Assembly: GCA_903933475.1 (NCBI GenBank)
Contig: CAIZKE010000327.1
Location: 1 to 9,426 of the forward strand
Reading direction: 5' to 3'
DNA length: 9,426 bases
Source: an uncultured Alphaproteobacteria bacterium
Lineage (GTDB): Bacteria; Pseudomonadota; Alphaproteobacteria; Caulobacterales; Caulobacteraceae
The position numbers and the translations under genes are program-made. A model generated the notes under the pieces. It did no database searches. It had not been told where the DNA came from and saw nothing but the letters and a program-made list of their open reading frames with translations. Shown in pieces: positions 1 to 7,249 of this stretch. How positions within the stretch are numbered: position 1 is the stretch's first letter; every line of letters starts with the position of its first letter.

Positions 1-1
1 C

Positions 2-127
2 GAGGCGGCGACCCCCACCGATCCGGTGGTGAGGCTTGAGGCCCGGCGCCGACTTTGCCGGATGGAGGACCCCCGCGAGATCGAGCGCGGCCTGACCGAG
101 CTCTGGCGGATGGAGGCGCTGGCATGA
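2..127 (+). CDS. 3' end of probable tRNA-dihydrouridine synthase DusB (NifR3), partial
   Basis: An open frame enters from the left edge and runs 41 codons to a TGA at 125-127. The visible tail is rich in Arg, Glu and Leu (a stretch reading RLCRMEDPREIE, then ending WRMEALA). No catalytic motif falls inside the window. The call rests mainly on context: in many alphaproteobacteria nifR3/dusB sits directly upstream of ntrB in one operon, and the charged helical tail fits the C-terminal helical domain of Dus enzymes, which reduce uridine to dihydrouridine in tRNA. The stop overlaps the ntrB start as ATGA (124-127), which supports a real gene in this frame and translational coupling. The identity is inferred and could be wrong; that a coding frame ends here is more secure. 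Confidence 0.6.
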   Translation, partial: EAATPTDPVVRLEARRRLCRMEDPREIERGLTELWRMEALA

Positions 128-1218
128 CCCCGATTCTCGCTGGACAGTCCGTGAGAGCAGCCGCCTTCGACCTGGCGCCGGAGCCGGCCCTCGTTGTTGG
201 TGAAGACGGGCGCGTGCAGGCCGCCAACGAAGCGGCCGAGCGGCTCTTCGGGCAATCCCTTGGCGTCATGACCCGCAATGGCCTCTCCGCAGCGGTTTCT
301 CCGGACTCCCCGCTGATGGGCCTGGTGGACCGGGCACGGAGCGAGGGCGGTCCCGTCCGCGAGCGGGGCTTCGAGGTCAGCCTGTTCGGCCAGATTATGT
401 TCCGGGCCGACGGTTCGGCGGCGCCCCTGGACGACAGGTCCGTGCTGCTCACCCTGACAGTCCGCTCCGGCGCCCTGAGTGGCGAGCGGGGTGGCGTGGA
501 AAGCGCGGGACTCAGGACCATCGTCGGCCTCGGCCAGATGCTGGCCCATGAGATCAAGAACCCGCTCGCGGGCATCCGTGGCGCGGCCCAGCTTCTGAAG
601 TCGGGAGTCCGGGCGGAGGACACGCCCCTGGCCCAGCTGATCGTCGACGAGGTGGACCGGGTGAAGCGCCTGGTGGACCGCATGGAAGCCTTCTCTGATG
701 ATGCAGCGCCCACCTGTCGCCCGACCAACATCCACCTCGTCCTCGACCGGGTCCGTACCCTGGCGGTGAATGGGGTGGCGGAGGGCCTGACCGTCGTCGA
801 GGACTACGACCCCTCCCTGCCAATGACCCCGGCCGATGAGGACCAGCTGATCCAGGTCTTCCTGAACCTCGTTAAGAACGCCGCCGAAGCTGCCCATCGA
901 CGGGGGGACGGGCAGGGTGAGATCATCATCCGTACCGCCTTTCGGCATGGCGTGCGCATACGCACCGGCGGGGCGAAGGGCCTTCGCAGCACGCCGCTTG
1001 AGGTGCGCATCATCGACAATGGACCGGGAGTTCCGCCCGCCCTGCGCGACAGCCTGTTCCAGCCCTTCGTCACCGGCCGCAACGGCGGGGTCGGGCTGGG
1101 GCTCGCCCTGGTCTCCAAGCTCGTCTCCGCCCATGGCGGGCTGATTGATTTCGATTCCGAACCCGGAAGGACGGTCTTCCGGGTCCTCTTGCCCATAGAC
1201 ACGGAGGGGCCGGCATGA
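124..1218 (+). CDS. ntrB: Nitrogen regulation sensor histidine kinase/phosphatase NtrB
   Basis: A 364-residue cytosolic kinase that phosphorylates NtrC when nitrogen is short and, in the family, dephosphorylates it when PII (GlnB) is bound. There is no membrane segment. A PAS-like domain covers about residues 15-112. The H-box AHEIKNPLAG places the phospho-accepting His at residue 142. The N-box NLVKNAAEA is at 248-256, the G1 box DNGPG at 298-302 and the G2 box GGVGLGLA at 321-328, so the ATPase module looks complete. Length matches family members (about 350-390). I chose the ATG at 124, not the in-frame ATG at 55, because 124 has a GGAGG at 112-116 with 7-base spacing, overlaps the upstream stop by four bases, and the 23 extra residues from 55 lie inside the upstream gene and are low-complexity. 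Its stop overlaps the ntrC start (ATGA), as expected for a cognate pair made in a fixed ratio. Confidence 0.95.
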   Translation: MTPILAGQSVRAAAFDLAPEPALVVGEDGRVQAANEAAERLFGQSLGVMTRNGLSAAVSPDSPLMGLVDRARSEGGPVRERGFEVSLFGQIMFRADGSAAPLDDRSVLLTLTVRSGALSGERGGVESAGLRTIVGLGQMLAHEIKNPLAGIRGAAQLLKSGVRAEDTPLAQLIVDEVDRVKRLVDRMEAFSDDAAPTCRPTNIHLVLDRVRTLAVNGVAEGLTVVEDYDPSLPMTPADEDQLIQVFLNLVKNAAEAAHRRGDGQGEIIIRTAFRHGVRIRTGGAKGLRSTPLEVRIIDNGPGVPPALRDSLFQPFVTGRNGGVGLGLALVSKLVSAHGGLIDFDSEPGRTVFRVLLPIDTEGPA

Positions 1219-2645
1219 GCACCGCCGCCAACGCCGCCAAGAAGATCATCATCGCTGATGATGACAGCTCCATCCGCCTGGTGCTGAGCCAGACCTTCAC
1301 CCGTCTGGGCTACCAGGTTCGGGCGACAGGCAACGCCGCCACCCTTCTGAAGTGGGTTTCGGATGGCGAGGGCGACCTCGTCATCACCGACGTGATCATG
1401 CCCGACGAGAACGTCTTCGACGTCCTGCCGCGAATCCGGAAGGTACGCCCGCGCCTGCCGGTGATCGTGATGAGTGCCCAGAACACCCTGCTGACTGCGG
1501 TCAACGCCGCCGACGCAGGCGCGTTCGAATACATCTCCAAACCCTTCGACCTTGAGGACATCACCGCCATCGCACGGCGGGCCCTGTCCCGGCCTGCGGA
1601 CGCCGAGGCCTCGAGGGCCCAGGCCCGGGCAGCCCGGGATGAGCGACTTCCCCTGATCGGCCGCTCGGCACCCATGCAGGATGTCTACCGCACCATCGCC
1701 CGACTGGTTGGCGCCGACCTGACGGTGCTGATCCTCGGCGAGAGCGGGACAGGTAAGGAGCTTGTGGCGCGTGCCCTGCACGACATGGGCCGCCGCCGGG
1801 ACGGTCGCTTCGTGGTGATCAACCTGGCCGCTGTGCCCCGGGAGCGGGTCGAGACCGAGCTGTTCGGCCGAAGTGACGGCGACATCGGCAAGCTGGTCGA
1901 GGCCGACGGCGGAACCCTGTTCCTGGACGAGATCGGGGACATGCCCCTGGACGCCCAGACCCGCCTGCTGCGGGTGATCGACGGCTCGGAGACGGCGGTC
2001 AATCCCCGGACCGGCCGGCAGCCGAACATGCGCATCATCGCCGCCACGAACCGGGACCTGCGGGCCCTGATCCAGCAGGGGCTGTTCCGCGAGGACCTCT
2101 ATTTCCGGCTGAATGTCGCGCCCCTTCGCATTCCGCCCCTGAGGGACCGGACCGAGGACATTCCCGACCTCGCCCGCAGCTTCCTCCTGCGCGCCAACCG
2201 GGAGGGGTTGCCCGCCAAGACCATCGACGCCGCCGCACTGGATCGGCTGAAGGCCCACAGCTGGCCGGGCAATGTCCGCGAGCTGGAAAACCTCATCCGC
2301 CGGGTCTGCGCCCTTTACGGCGAAGACATGATCACCGCGCGGATCATCGAGCTCGAGTTGGCGGACCAGCAGGCGCCGATGAGGGGCCAGGAGGGCCCCG
2401 TGACGCTTTCCGGCCTGGTCGAGCGCTATCTCGCCAGCCACTTCGCCACCTTCCCCGATGGCCTGCCGCCCGCCGGTCTTCATGACCGTGTCCTTGAGGA
2501 GGTCGAGCGCCCCCTCATCGCCCTGACCCTCGCCGGCACCCGGGGCAATCAGGTAAGGGCTGCAGAGATCCTCGGTCTCAACCGCAACACCCTGCGCAAG
2601 AAAATCCAGGACCTTGGGGTCGAGATGAGCCGGGGCCGTCGCTAG
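1215..2645 (+). CDS. ntrC: Nitrogen response regulator NtrC, GAFTGA-less form
   Basis: A 476-residue regulator. The receiver domain (about 10-122) has the acidic pocket DDD at 15-17, phospho-acceptor Asp59 (ITDVIMP) and Lys109. The AAA+ domain spans about 146-370: Walker A GESGTGKE at 175-182, Walker B LFLDE at 235-239, the arginine-finger region FREDLYFRLN at 291-300, and the sensor II segment WPGNVRELEN at 350-359. A Fis-type helix-turn-helix lies near 445-466 (VRAAEILGLNRNTLRKKI). Between LFG (216-218) and ADGGTLFLDE only 11 residues remain, against about 19 in enteric NtrC, so the GAFTGA loop that touches sigma-54 is missing while ATP-binding motifs are kept. The same kind of loss is known in Rhodobacter capsulatus NtrC, which works with the housekeeping polymerase, and to my knowledge in Caulobacter NtrC. 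Start: ATG with GGAGG at 1203-1207, overlapping the ntrB stop. Identity is secure; sigma-54 independence is inferred. Confidence 0.95.
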   Translation: MSTAANAAKKIIIADDDSSIRLVLSQTFTRLGYQVRATGNAATLLKWVSDGEGDLVITDVIMPDENVFDVLPRIRKVRPRLPVIVMSAQNTLLTAVNAADAGAFEYISKPFDLEDITAIARRALSRPADAEASRAQARAARDERLPLIGRSAPMQDVYRTIARLVGADLTVLILGESGTGKELVARALHDMGRRRDGRFVVINLAAVPRERVETELFGRSDGDIGKLVEADGGTLFLDEIGDMPLDAQTRLLRVIDGSETAVNPRTGRQPNMRIIAATNRDLRALIQQGLFREDLYFRLNVAPLRIPPLRDRTEDIPDLARSFLLRANREGLPAKTIDAAALDRLKAHSWPGNVRELENLIRRVCALYGEDMITARIIELELADQQAPMRGQEGPVTLSGLVERYLASHFATFPDGLPPAGLHDRVLEEVERPLIALTLAGTRGNQVRAAEILGLNRNTLRKKIQDLGVEMSRGRR

Positions 2646-2682
2646 ATTACCCCCGAAACTGACGCATTTAGGCAACGAACTG

Positions 2683-2718
2683 TTGATCTTAGGGCACAGT
2701 CGGCTCTAGCATCTGGCC
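2683..2718 (+). promoter_or_regulatory. Possible leaderless promoter of ntrY
   Basis: In the 73-base gap between ntrC and ntrY, TTGATC (2683-2688) could be a -35 element and TAGCAT (2707-2712) a -10, with an 18-base spacer. The -10 segment (CTAGCATC) resembles the Caulobacter housekeeping -10 pattern. A start about seven bases further on falls at or next to the A of the ntrY ATG (2719). No purine-rich ribosome-binding site precedes that ATG, unlike ntrB, ntrC, ntrX and dat, which fits a leaderless transcript. This is pattern matching by eye only. Confidence 0.4.
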
Positions 2719-4938
2719 ATGTTGGGCTTGAGTCCGATCGTCGGGGTCGCTGGACAGCGACTGGACCGTCTCCGAGCCTTTGCAGGCTCGCAGGCGACCT
2801 CTGGCAGCGTATTCCTGGCGGCGGCGGCCCTGACCGGTATCGCCATCTTCCTTGCAGCCTCACCGCCCCAGTCCGGTCCCCTGGCCCCGGCGAGCCTGAA
2901 CATCCTCTGGATCCTCGGCATCAATCTGCTGCTGATCCTGTGGCTTCTGGTCGCCGCCGGGCGGACCGTCCTGGGGCTCCTGAGGGACAGGAAGACCGAT
3001 CCCGGTGCCCGACTTCACCTGCGCTTCGTCACCCTGTTTGCGGCGGCGGCGACGGTTCCGGCCCTTGTGGTCGCCATTTTCTACGGGGTGTTGGTGAACC
3101 GGGGGGTGGAGGACTGGTTCTCGACCCGTGTCCAGACCGTGGTGGAGAATTCCGCAACGGTCTTCCGCAGTTACCTGGAGGAGCAGAAGCGCTACGTCCG
3201 CGACCATGTGTCCCTGATGGCCGGCGACCTCAACAGTGCCGCCTCTGCAATGACGGACTCGCCCGTCACCTTCGGTCTCTTCCTGGCCCAGCAGGCAGCA
3301 GACAACGACTTTCCCGCGGCCTACCTGATCGACCGTGAGGGACGGGTCCTGGCCCGGGCGGAGACAGGAGGCGCGCCAGGATTCCTGGCCCCTCCGGAGT
3401 CGGCCTTCCGGGCGGCGGACGAGGGGGACATCTTCGTCTCCTCCAACCTGACCCGGAGCCTGTTCCGGCTCAAGAGTTACCCCGATGCCTATCTCTACCT
3501 TGTCCGTCCGGTGGGCGAGGGGGTGGTGGAGAACCTGACCGAGGCCGAGCTGGCCCTGGTGTCCTACCGGGACGCCGCCCAAAGTCGCGCCCGCATCCAG
3601 CGCGCCTTCGCCCTTGCCTATACAGAGACGGCGCTCCTGGTCCTGATCGGCGCGATCTGGCTTGGGACGGGCGCCGCGCGCTCGATCTCGGCGCCGGTGG
3701 GGCGGCTCGTACAGGCGGCGGAGCGCGTGGCCAGGGGTGACCTGACGGCCCGGGTGGATGCCGAGTCCGACCCCGAGGAGATCGCCGTGCTCTCCCGGGC
3801 CTTCAACGACATGACCCGCGACCTCGCCCAGCAGCAGGAAGCCCTCACCCGGGCCAGCGACGAGGCCAAGCGCCGCCGGCAGTTCATCGAGACGGTCCTG
3901 TCCGAGGTTACGGCTGGGGTCGTAGCGGCGGGCGCGGATGGGCAGATCTCCGTCGTGAACCGCCAGGCCGTTCGGCTCCTCCAACTGCCTGAGGATCCCG
4001 TCTTCGCTGCGCCCCTGAGTCTGGAGGACGCTGCGCCGGAAGCCAGCGAGATCCTGGCGGCGGCGCGGAAGGCGGGTCATGCCGAGGGCGAGATCGACGT
4101 CAGCCGTGGCCGGGAGACCCTGCGGCTCCGGGTCCGTGCGAGCCGGACGGGCGACGGCCTTGTCCTGACCTTCGATGACATCACCCGGTTGGTCTCGGCC
4201 CAGCGGAACGCCGCCTGGCGGGATGTGGCCCGACGGATCGCCCACGAGATCAAGAACCCCCTGACTCCGATCCAGCTGTCGGCAGAGCGCATCCGCCGGA
4301 AGTTCCGCAACACGATAGAGCCGGCGGACCTCGATACCTTTGATCGGTGCACGGAGACCATCGTCCGGCAGGTCGGCGATATCGGCCGGATGGTCGATGA
4401 GTTCTCAGCCTTCGCCCGCATGCCGGCACCCCAGCTCTCGGAACAGGATCCGGCGGAGCTGCTGCGAGAGGCCGTCTTCGCGCGACGGGTGGCGGACCCG
4501 GACATCGAATGGGTGATCGCAGAGCCCCTGCCGAGCGTCAGCTTGACGGCAGATGGCCGGATGCTGGCCCAGGCCCTCGCCAATGTGCTCAAGAACGCCT
4601 CGGAAGCGGTCAGGGCCCGGCTTGCGACGGCTCCGGATCCGCCCGGCCGGATCCTCGCTGATCTCCGCATCGATGGAGCGGCCCTGGCCTTTATCGTCGA
4701 GGATAACGGACCGGGCCTGCCTCCAAAGGACCGGGATCGACTGGCCGAGCCCTACGTGACGACGCGGGAGAAGGGGACAGGCCTGGGCCTGGCCATCGTC
4801 AAGCGCGTCATGGAGGACCATGGCGGGGAACTGGTCCTGTCGGACGCCGGATCCGGCGCCGGCGCCCGGATCCTGCTCCGCCTGCCGATCTCGGGCGGCG
4901 TTGCGTCCCCAATGACCGCCAAACAGGAGAGTGTCTGA
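2719..4938 (+). CDS. ntrY: Membrane sensor histidine kinase NtrY
   Basis: A 739-residue membrane kinase paired with NtrX, of usual family length. Hydrophobic segments at about 31-48, 62-85 and 102-126 form an N-terminal membrane cluster. An extracytoplasmic sensor region follows (about 127-300), then a fourth segment at about 301-323. Next come a HAMP linker (about 320-375), a PAS-like domain (about 385-490) and the kinase core: H-box AHEIKNPLTPIQLSAERIR with His509, N-box NVLKNASEA at 622-630, G1 DNGPGLP at 662-668 and G2 KGTGLGLA at 685-692. All catalytic motifs are intact. In related bacteria NtrY/NtrX has been tied to nitrogen metabolism, redox and cell-envelope responses; the ligand cannot be read here. 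The ATG lacks a visible ribosome-binding site and sits just after a promoter-like sequence. The TGA at 4936-4938 shares its last base with the ntrX ATG. Confidence 0.94.
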   Translation: MLGLSPIVGVAGQRLDRLRAFAGSQATSGSVFLAAAALTGIAIFLAASPPQSGPLAPASLNILWILGINLLLILWLLVAAGRTVLGLLRDRKTDPGARLHLRFVTLFAAAATVPALVVAIFYGVLVNRGVEDWFSTRVQTVVENSATVFRSYLEEQKRYVRDHVSLMAGDLNSAASAMTDSPVTFGLFLAQQAADNDFPAAYLIDREGRVLARAETGGAPGFLAPPESAFRAADEGDIFVSSNLTRSLFRLKSYPDAYLYLVRPVGEGVVENLTEAELALVSYRDAAQSRARIQRAFALAYTETALLVLIGAIWLGTGAARSISAPVGRLVQAAERVARGDLTARVDAESDPEEIAVLSRAFNDMTRDLAQQQEALTRASDEAKRRRQFIETVLSEVTAGVVAAGADGQISVVNRQAVRLLQLPEDPVFAAPLSLEDAAPEASEILAAARKAGHAEGEIDVSRGRETLRLRVRASRTGDGLVLTFDDITRLVSAQRNAAWRDVARRIAHEIKNPLTPIQLSAERIRRKFRNTIEPADLDTFDRCTETIVRQVGDIGRMVDEFSAFARMPAPQLSEQDPAELLREAVFARRVADPDIEWVIAEPLPSVSLTADGRMLAQALANVLKNASEAVRARLATAPDPPGRILADLRIDGAALAFIVEDNGPGLPPKDRDRLAEPYVTTREKGTGLGLAIVKRVMEDHGGELVLSDAGSGAGARILLRLPISGGVASPMTAKQESV

Positions 4939-6335
4939 TGGCGTATGATGTGCTTGTCGTCGACGACGAAGCCGACATCCGGGACCTGGTCGCCGGGATC
5001 CTCAACGATGAAGGCTATGCCGTGCGAACGGCCAACAACTCAGAGTCTGGCCTGGCCGAGATCCGCGCCCGTAAACCTTCCCTGCTGATCCTGGACATCT
5101 GGATGCAGGGCGGCGGCATGGACGGGCTGGAACTTCTGGACCTGGTCAAGGCGCTCGATGCCGACCTGCCAGTGGTCATGATTTCCGGTCACGGCAATAT
5201 CGAGACCGCGGTGAGCGCGATCAAACGCGGCGCCTACGAGTTCCTCGAGAAGCCCTTCAAGTCGGACCGTCTCCTGCTGGTCGTAGAGCGGGCTCTCGAG
5301 GCCGCCGAGCTGCGGCGCGAGAACCGGCGGCTGCGGGCGCGGGCCGTCACCCCGGACGGTCTCATCGGCCGTTCGCCGGCGATCCAGCAACTGCGTGGCC
5401 TGATCTCCAAGCTGGCCGCCGCGAACAGCCGGGTGCTGATCTCGGGTCCAGCGGGGGCAGGCAAGGAGACTGTCGCCCGGATGATCCATGCCGCCAGCCC
5501 CCGTGCGCGCGGCGAGTTCATGGCGATCAGCGCCGCCGGCATGACCCCGGAAAGGGTCGATATCGAACTCTTCGGCGAGGAGGGTGACGCTGGCCGACCC
5601 GCCAAGATCGGCGTGTTCGAGCGGGCCCATGGCGGCACCCTCTACCTCGATGAGGTTGCAGACATGCCCCGCGAGACACAGAGCCGGATCCTGCGCGTAC
5701 TGGTCGAGCAGAGGTTCCGGCGCGTGGGCGGAGATACCGATGTGCAGGTGGATGTCCGGGTGGTCTCCTCGACCTGCCGCGACCTGCGGGTCGAGATCGC
5801 CGACGGACGCTTCCGGGAGGACCTCTTCCACCGGCTTAACGTCGTGCCGCTGCATGTTCCCGGCCTGGCGGAGCGGCGTGAGGACATTCCGGAACTGGTG
5901 GAGTTCTTCGTCCAGCGGATATCGGAGGGTGCCGGCCTGGCGAGGCGGAAGTTATCCGACGACGCCCTTGTGGCCCTGCAGGTGCGCACCTGGCCTGGCA
6001 ATCTCAGCCAGCTTCGCAACCAGATCGAGCGCGTGCTCATCCTCGCCTCTGGAGACCCCGCCGAGCTGATCACCGCCGACATGATCCCGCCTGAGCAGGA
6101 GATGAGAGCGGACACGGGCTCCGGACTTGCGGCTGAGCGGATCATCGCCCTGCCGCTGAGGGAGGCGCGCGAAGTGTTTGAGCGCGACTACCTGCACGCC
6201 CAGATGCTGAGGTTCTCGGGCAATATCTCCCGGACCGCCGCCTTCATCGGCATGGAGCGGTCCGCCCTGCACCGTAAACTGAAGTCTCTCGGCCTCTCAG
6301 GGGGACGGATCGTCACAGAAGGCGGAGAGGGCTGA
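4938..6335 (+). CDS. ntrX: Response regulator NtrX, GAFTGA-less, altered sensor II
   Basis: A 465-residue regulator, partner of NtrY. The receiver (about 3-120) has acidic residues DDE at 9-11, phospho-acceptor Asp53 and Lys105. The segment after Asp53 (DIWMQGGGMDGLELL) has the longer loop typical of NtrX. The AAA+ domain (about 142-370) has Walker A GPAGAGKE at 170-177, Walker B LYLDE at 235-239 and FREDLFHRLN at 292-301. The GAFTGA loop is replaced by a stretch containing GRPAKIGVFERAHGG, which is usual for alphaproteobacterial NtrX and argues against classical sigma-54 activation. The sensor II motif reads WPGNLSQLRN (352-361), with Ser357 where the family has Arg in GNVRxL; this may weaken ATP sensing. 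A Fis-type helix-turn-helix lies at about 428-450. The start has AGGAGA at 4925-4930 and a one-base overlap with ntrY; the stop overlaps dat by one base. Confidence 0.94.
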   Translation: MAYDVLVVDDEADIRDLVAGILNDEGYAVRTANNSESGLAEIRARKPSLLILDIWMQGGGMDGLELLDLVKALDADLPVVMISGHGNIETAVSAIKRGAYEFLEKPFKSDRLLLVVERALEAAELRRENRRLRARAVTPDGLIGRSPAIQQLRGLISKLAAANSRVLISGPAGAGKETVARMIHAASPRARGEFMAISAAGMTPERVDIELFGEEGDAGRPAKIGVFERAHGGTLYLDEVADMPRETQSRILRVLVEQRFRRVGGDTDVQVDVRVVSSTCRDLRVEIADGRFREDLFHRLNVVPLHVPGLAERREDIPELVEFFVQRISEGAGLARRKLSDDALVALQVRTWPGNLSQLRNQIERVLILASGDPAELITADMIPPEQEMRADTGSGLAAERIIALPLREAREVFERDYLHAQMLRFSGNISRTAAFIGMERSALHRKLKSLGLSGGRIVTEGGEG

Positions 6336-7198
6336 TGGGGCGCATTGCCTATGTCAACGGGGCCTACGTCCGGCACGCGGACGCCGCCGTCCATATCGAG
6401 GACCGGGGCTATCAACTGGCCGACGCCATCTATGAGGTCTGGTCGATGTCGGACGGCCGGCTCTGCGACCCTGAGGGCCACTTCGCCCGGCTCGAAAGAA
6501 GCCTGGGTGAGTTGTCCATCGACATGCCCATGAGCCGGGCGGCCCTGACCACCGTGCTTCGTGAGACGGTCCGCCGGAACCACATCCGGGAGGGACTGGT
6601 CTATCTGCAGGTCAGCCGGGGGGTGGCTCCGAGGGACCATGCCTTTCCCGCCCAGCCCGTACCCCCTGCCGTTGTCGTGACAGTAAAGCGTGTCGATCCG
6701 GGCGCTGCCGAGGCCCGGGCCGCCGCCGGCGTCGGCGTGATCACAACGCCGGAGAACCGGTGGGGGCGGTGCGACATCAAGACGGTTGGCCTCTTGCCCA
6801 ATGTCCTCGCCAAGCAGGCCGCGCGGGCCGCTGGCGCCGGCGAGGCCTGGTTCGTCGACGCTGAGGGAAATGTCACCGAGGGGGCCTCGTCGAATGCCTG
6901 GATCGTCACCGCCGACGGTGTGCTGGTGACCCGGGACACCTCGGCCAACATCCTCCGGGGAGTCACCCGGGCCACCCTGCTGGAGGTTGCCCGGAGCGAG
7001 AACATCCGGATCGAGGAACGCGCCTTCAGCCTCGAGGAGGCCCTGTCTGCCCGGGAAGCCTTTTTCACAGGCGCCGGGGCCCTGCTCATGCCCGTTGTCG
7101 CCATTGACGGCCGGCAGATCGGGACGGGGCACCCTGGACCCGTAGCAACCCGGCTTCGCAGCCTCTATATTGCGGAGGCCAGGGCCGCGGCGATCTAG
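6335..7198 (+). CDS. dat: D-amino-acid aminotransferase (fold-type IV PLP enzyme)
   Basis: A 287-residue class IV aminotransferase, close to the roughly 280-290 residues of D-amino-acid transaminases. These move the amino group between D-alanine or D-glutamate and 2-oxo acids, supplying D-amino acids for peptidoglycan. Visible markers are GYQLADAIYEV near 25-35 (active-site Tyr and dimer region), HFARLERS at 49-56 (Arg52, likely phosphate contact), SRGVAPRDHAFP at 94-105 with the Arg100-x-His102 pair that binds the substrate carboxylate in this subfamily, catalytic Lys149 in CDIKTVGLLPN, and Glu182 in TEGASSN, which pairs with the PLP ring nitrogen. The R-x-H pair favours D-amino-acid transaminase over branched-chain transaminase or aminodeoxychorismate lyase. 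The late loop FTGAGALLMPV (244-254) lacks the Ser/Thr-rich stretch usual there. Start: ATG with GGAGAGG at 6324-6330, overlapping the ntrX stop by one base, so it is probably co-translated with ntrX. Confidence 0.88.
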   Translation: MGRIAYVNGAYVRHADAAVHIEDRGYQLADAIYEVWSMSDGRLCDPEGHFARLERSLGELSIDMPMSRAALTTVLRETVRRNHIREGLVYLQVSRGVAPRDHAFPAQPVPPAVVVTVKRVDPGAAEARAAAGVGVITTPENRWGRCDIKTVGLLPNVLAKQAARAAGAGEAWFVDAEGNVTEGASSNAWIVTADGVLVTRDTSANILRGVTRATLLEVARSENIRIEERAFSLEEALSAREAFFTGAGALLMPVVAIDGRQIGTGHPGPVATRLRSLYIAEARAAAI

Positions 7199-7249
7199 CG
7201 GCTGTCGGTGGGATGCGGAGTCCCGCCCAACACAAGAGAGCGAAAAGCC

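Noticed and set aside
55..123. Upstream ATG at 55 as the ntrB start
   Set aside because: The added 23 residues are Arg/Asp/Pro-rich and lie inside the upstream coding frame; ATG 124 has a good ribosome-binding site and the ATGA overlap.
1869..1902. The missing GAFTGA in NtrC as a sequencing or frameshift artefact
   Set aside because: The frame is intact on both sides, the neighbouring motifs are in register, and the same loss is known in related NtrC proteins.
804..2675. A 623-codon open frame on the minus strand opposite ntrB/ntrC
   Set aside because: It is exactly antisense to well-identified ntrC codons, has no recognisable domain and has the Gly/Pro/Asp/Gln-rich composition expected of a shadow frame in GC-rich DNA.
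2646..2718. A terminator between ntrC and ntrY
   Set aside because: No stable stem followed by T residues is visible; the gap fits a promoter better.
2860..4245. A 461-codon open frame on the minus strand opposite ntrY
   Set aside because: Antisense to the conserved NtrY frame, low-complexity composition, no domain or supporting ribosome-binding site.
7208..7249. ATG at 7208 as the hfq start
   Set aside because: The 14 extra residues do not resemble Hfq, while MSGDKKQNLQD from 7250 matches the usual N-terminus.
7199..7249. A regulatory hairpin (GGGA...TCCC) in front of hfq
   Set aside because: Only a four-base stem with a seven-base loop, too weak to distinguish from chance in GC-rich sequence.
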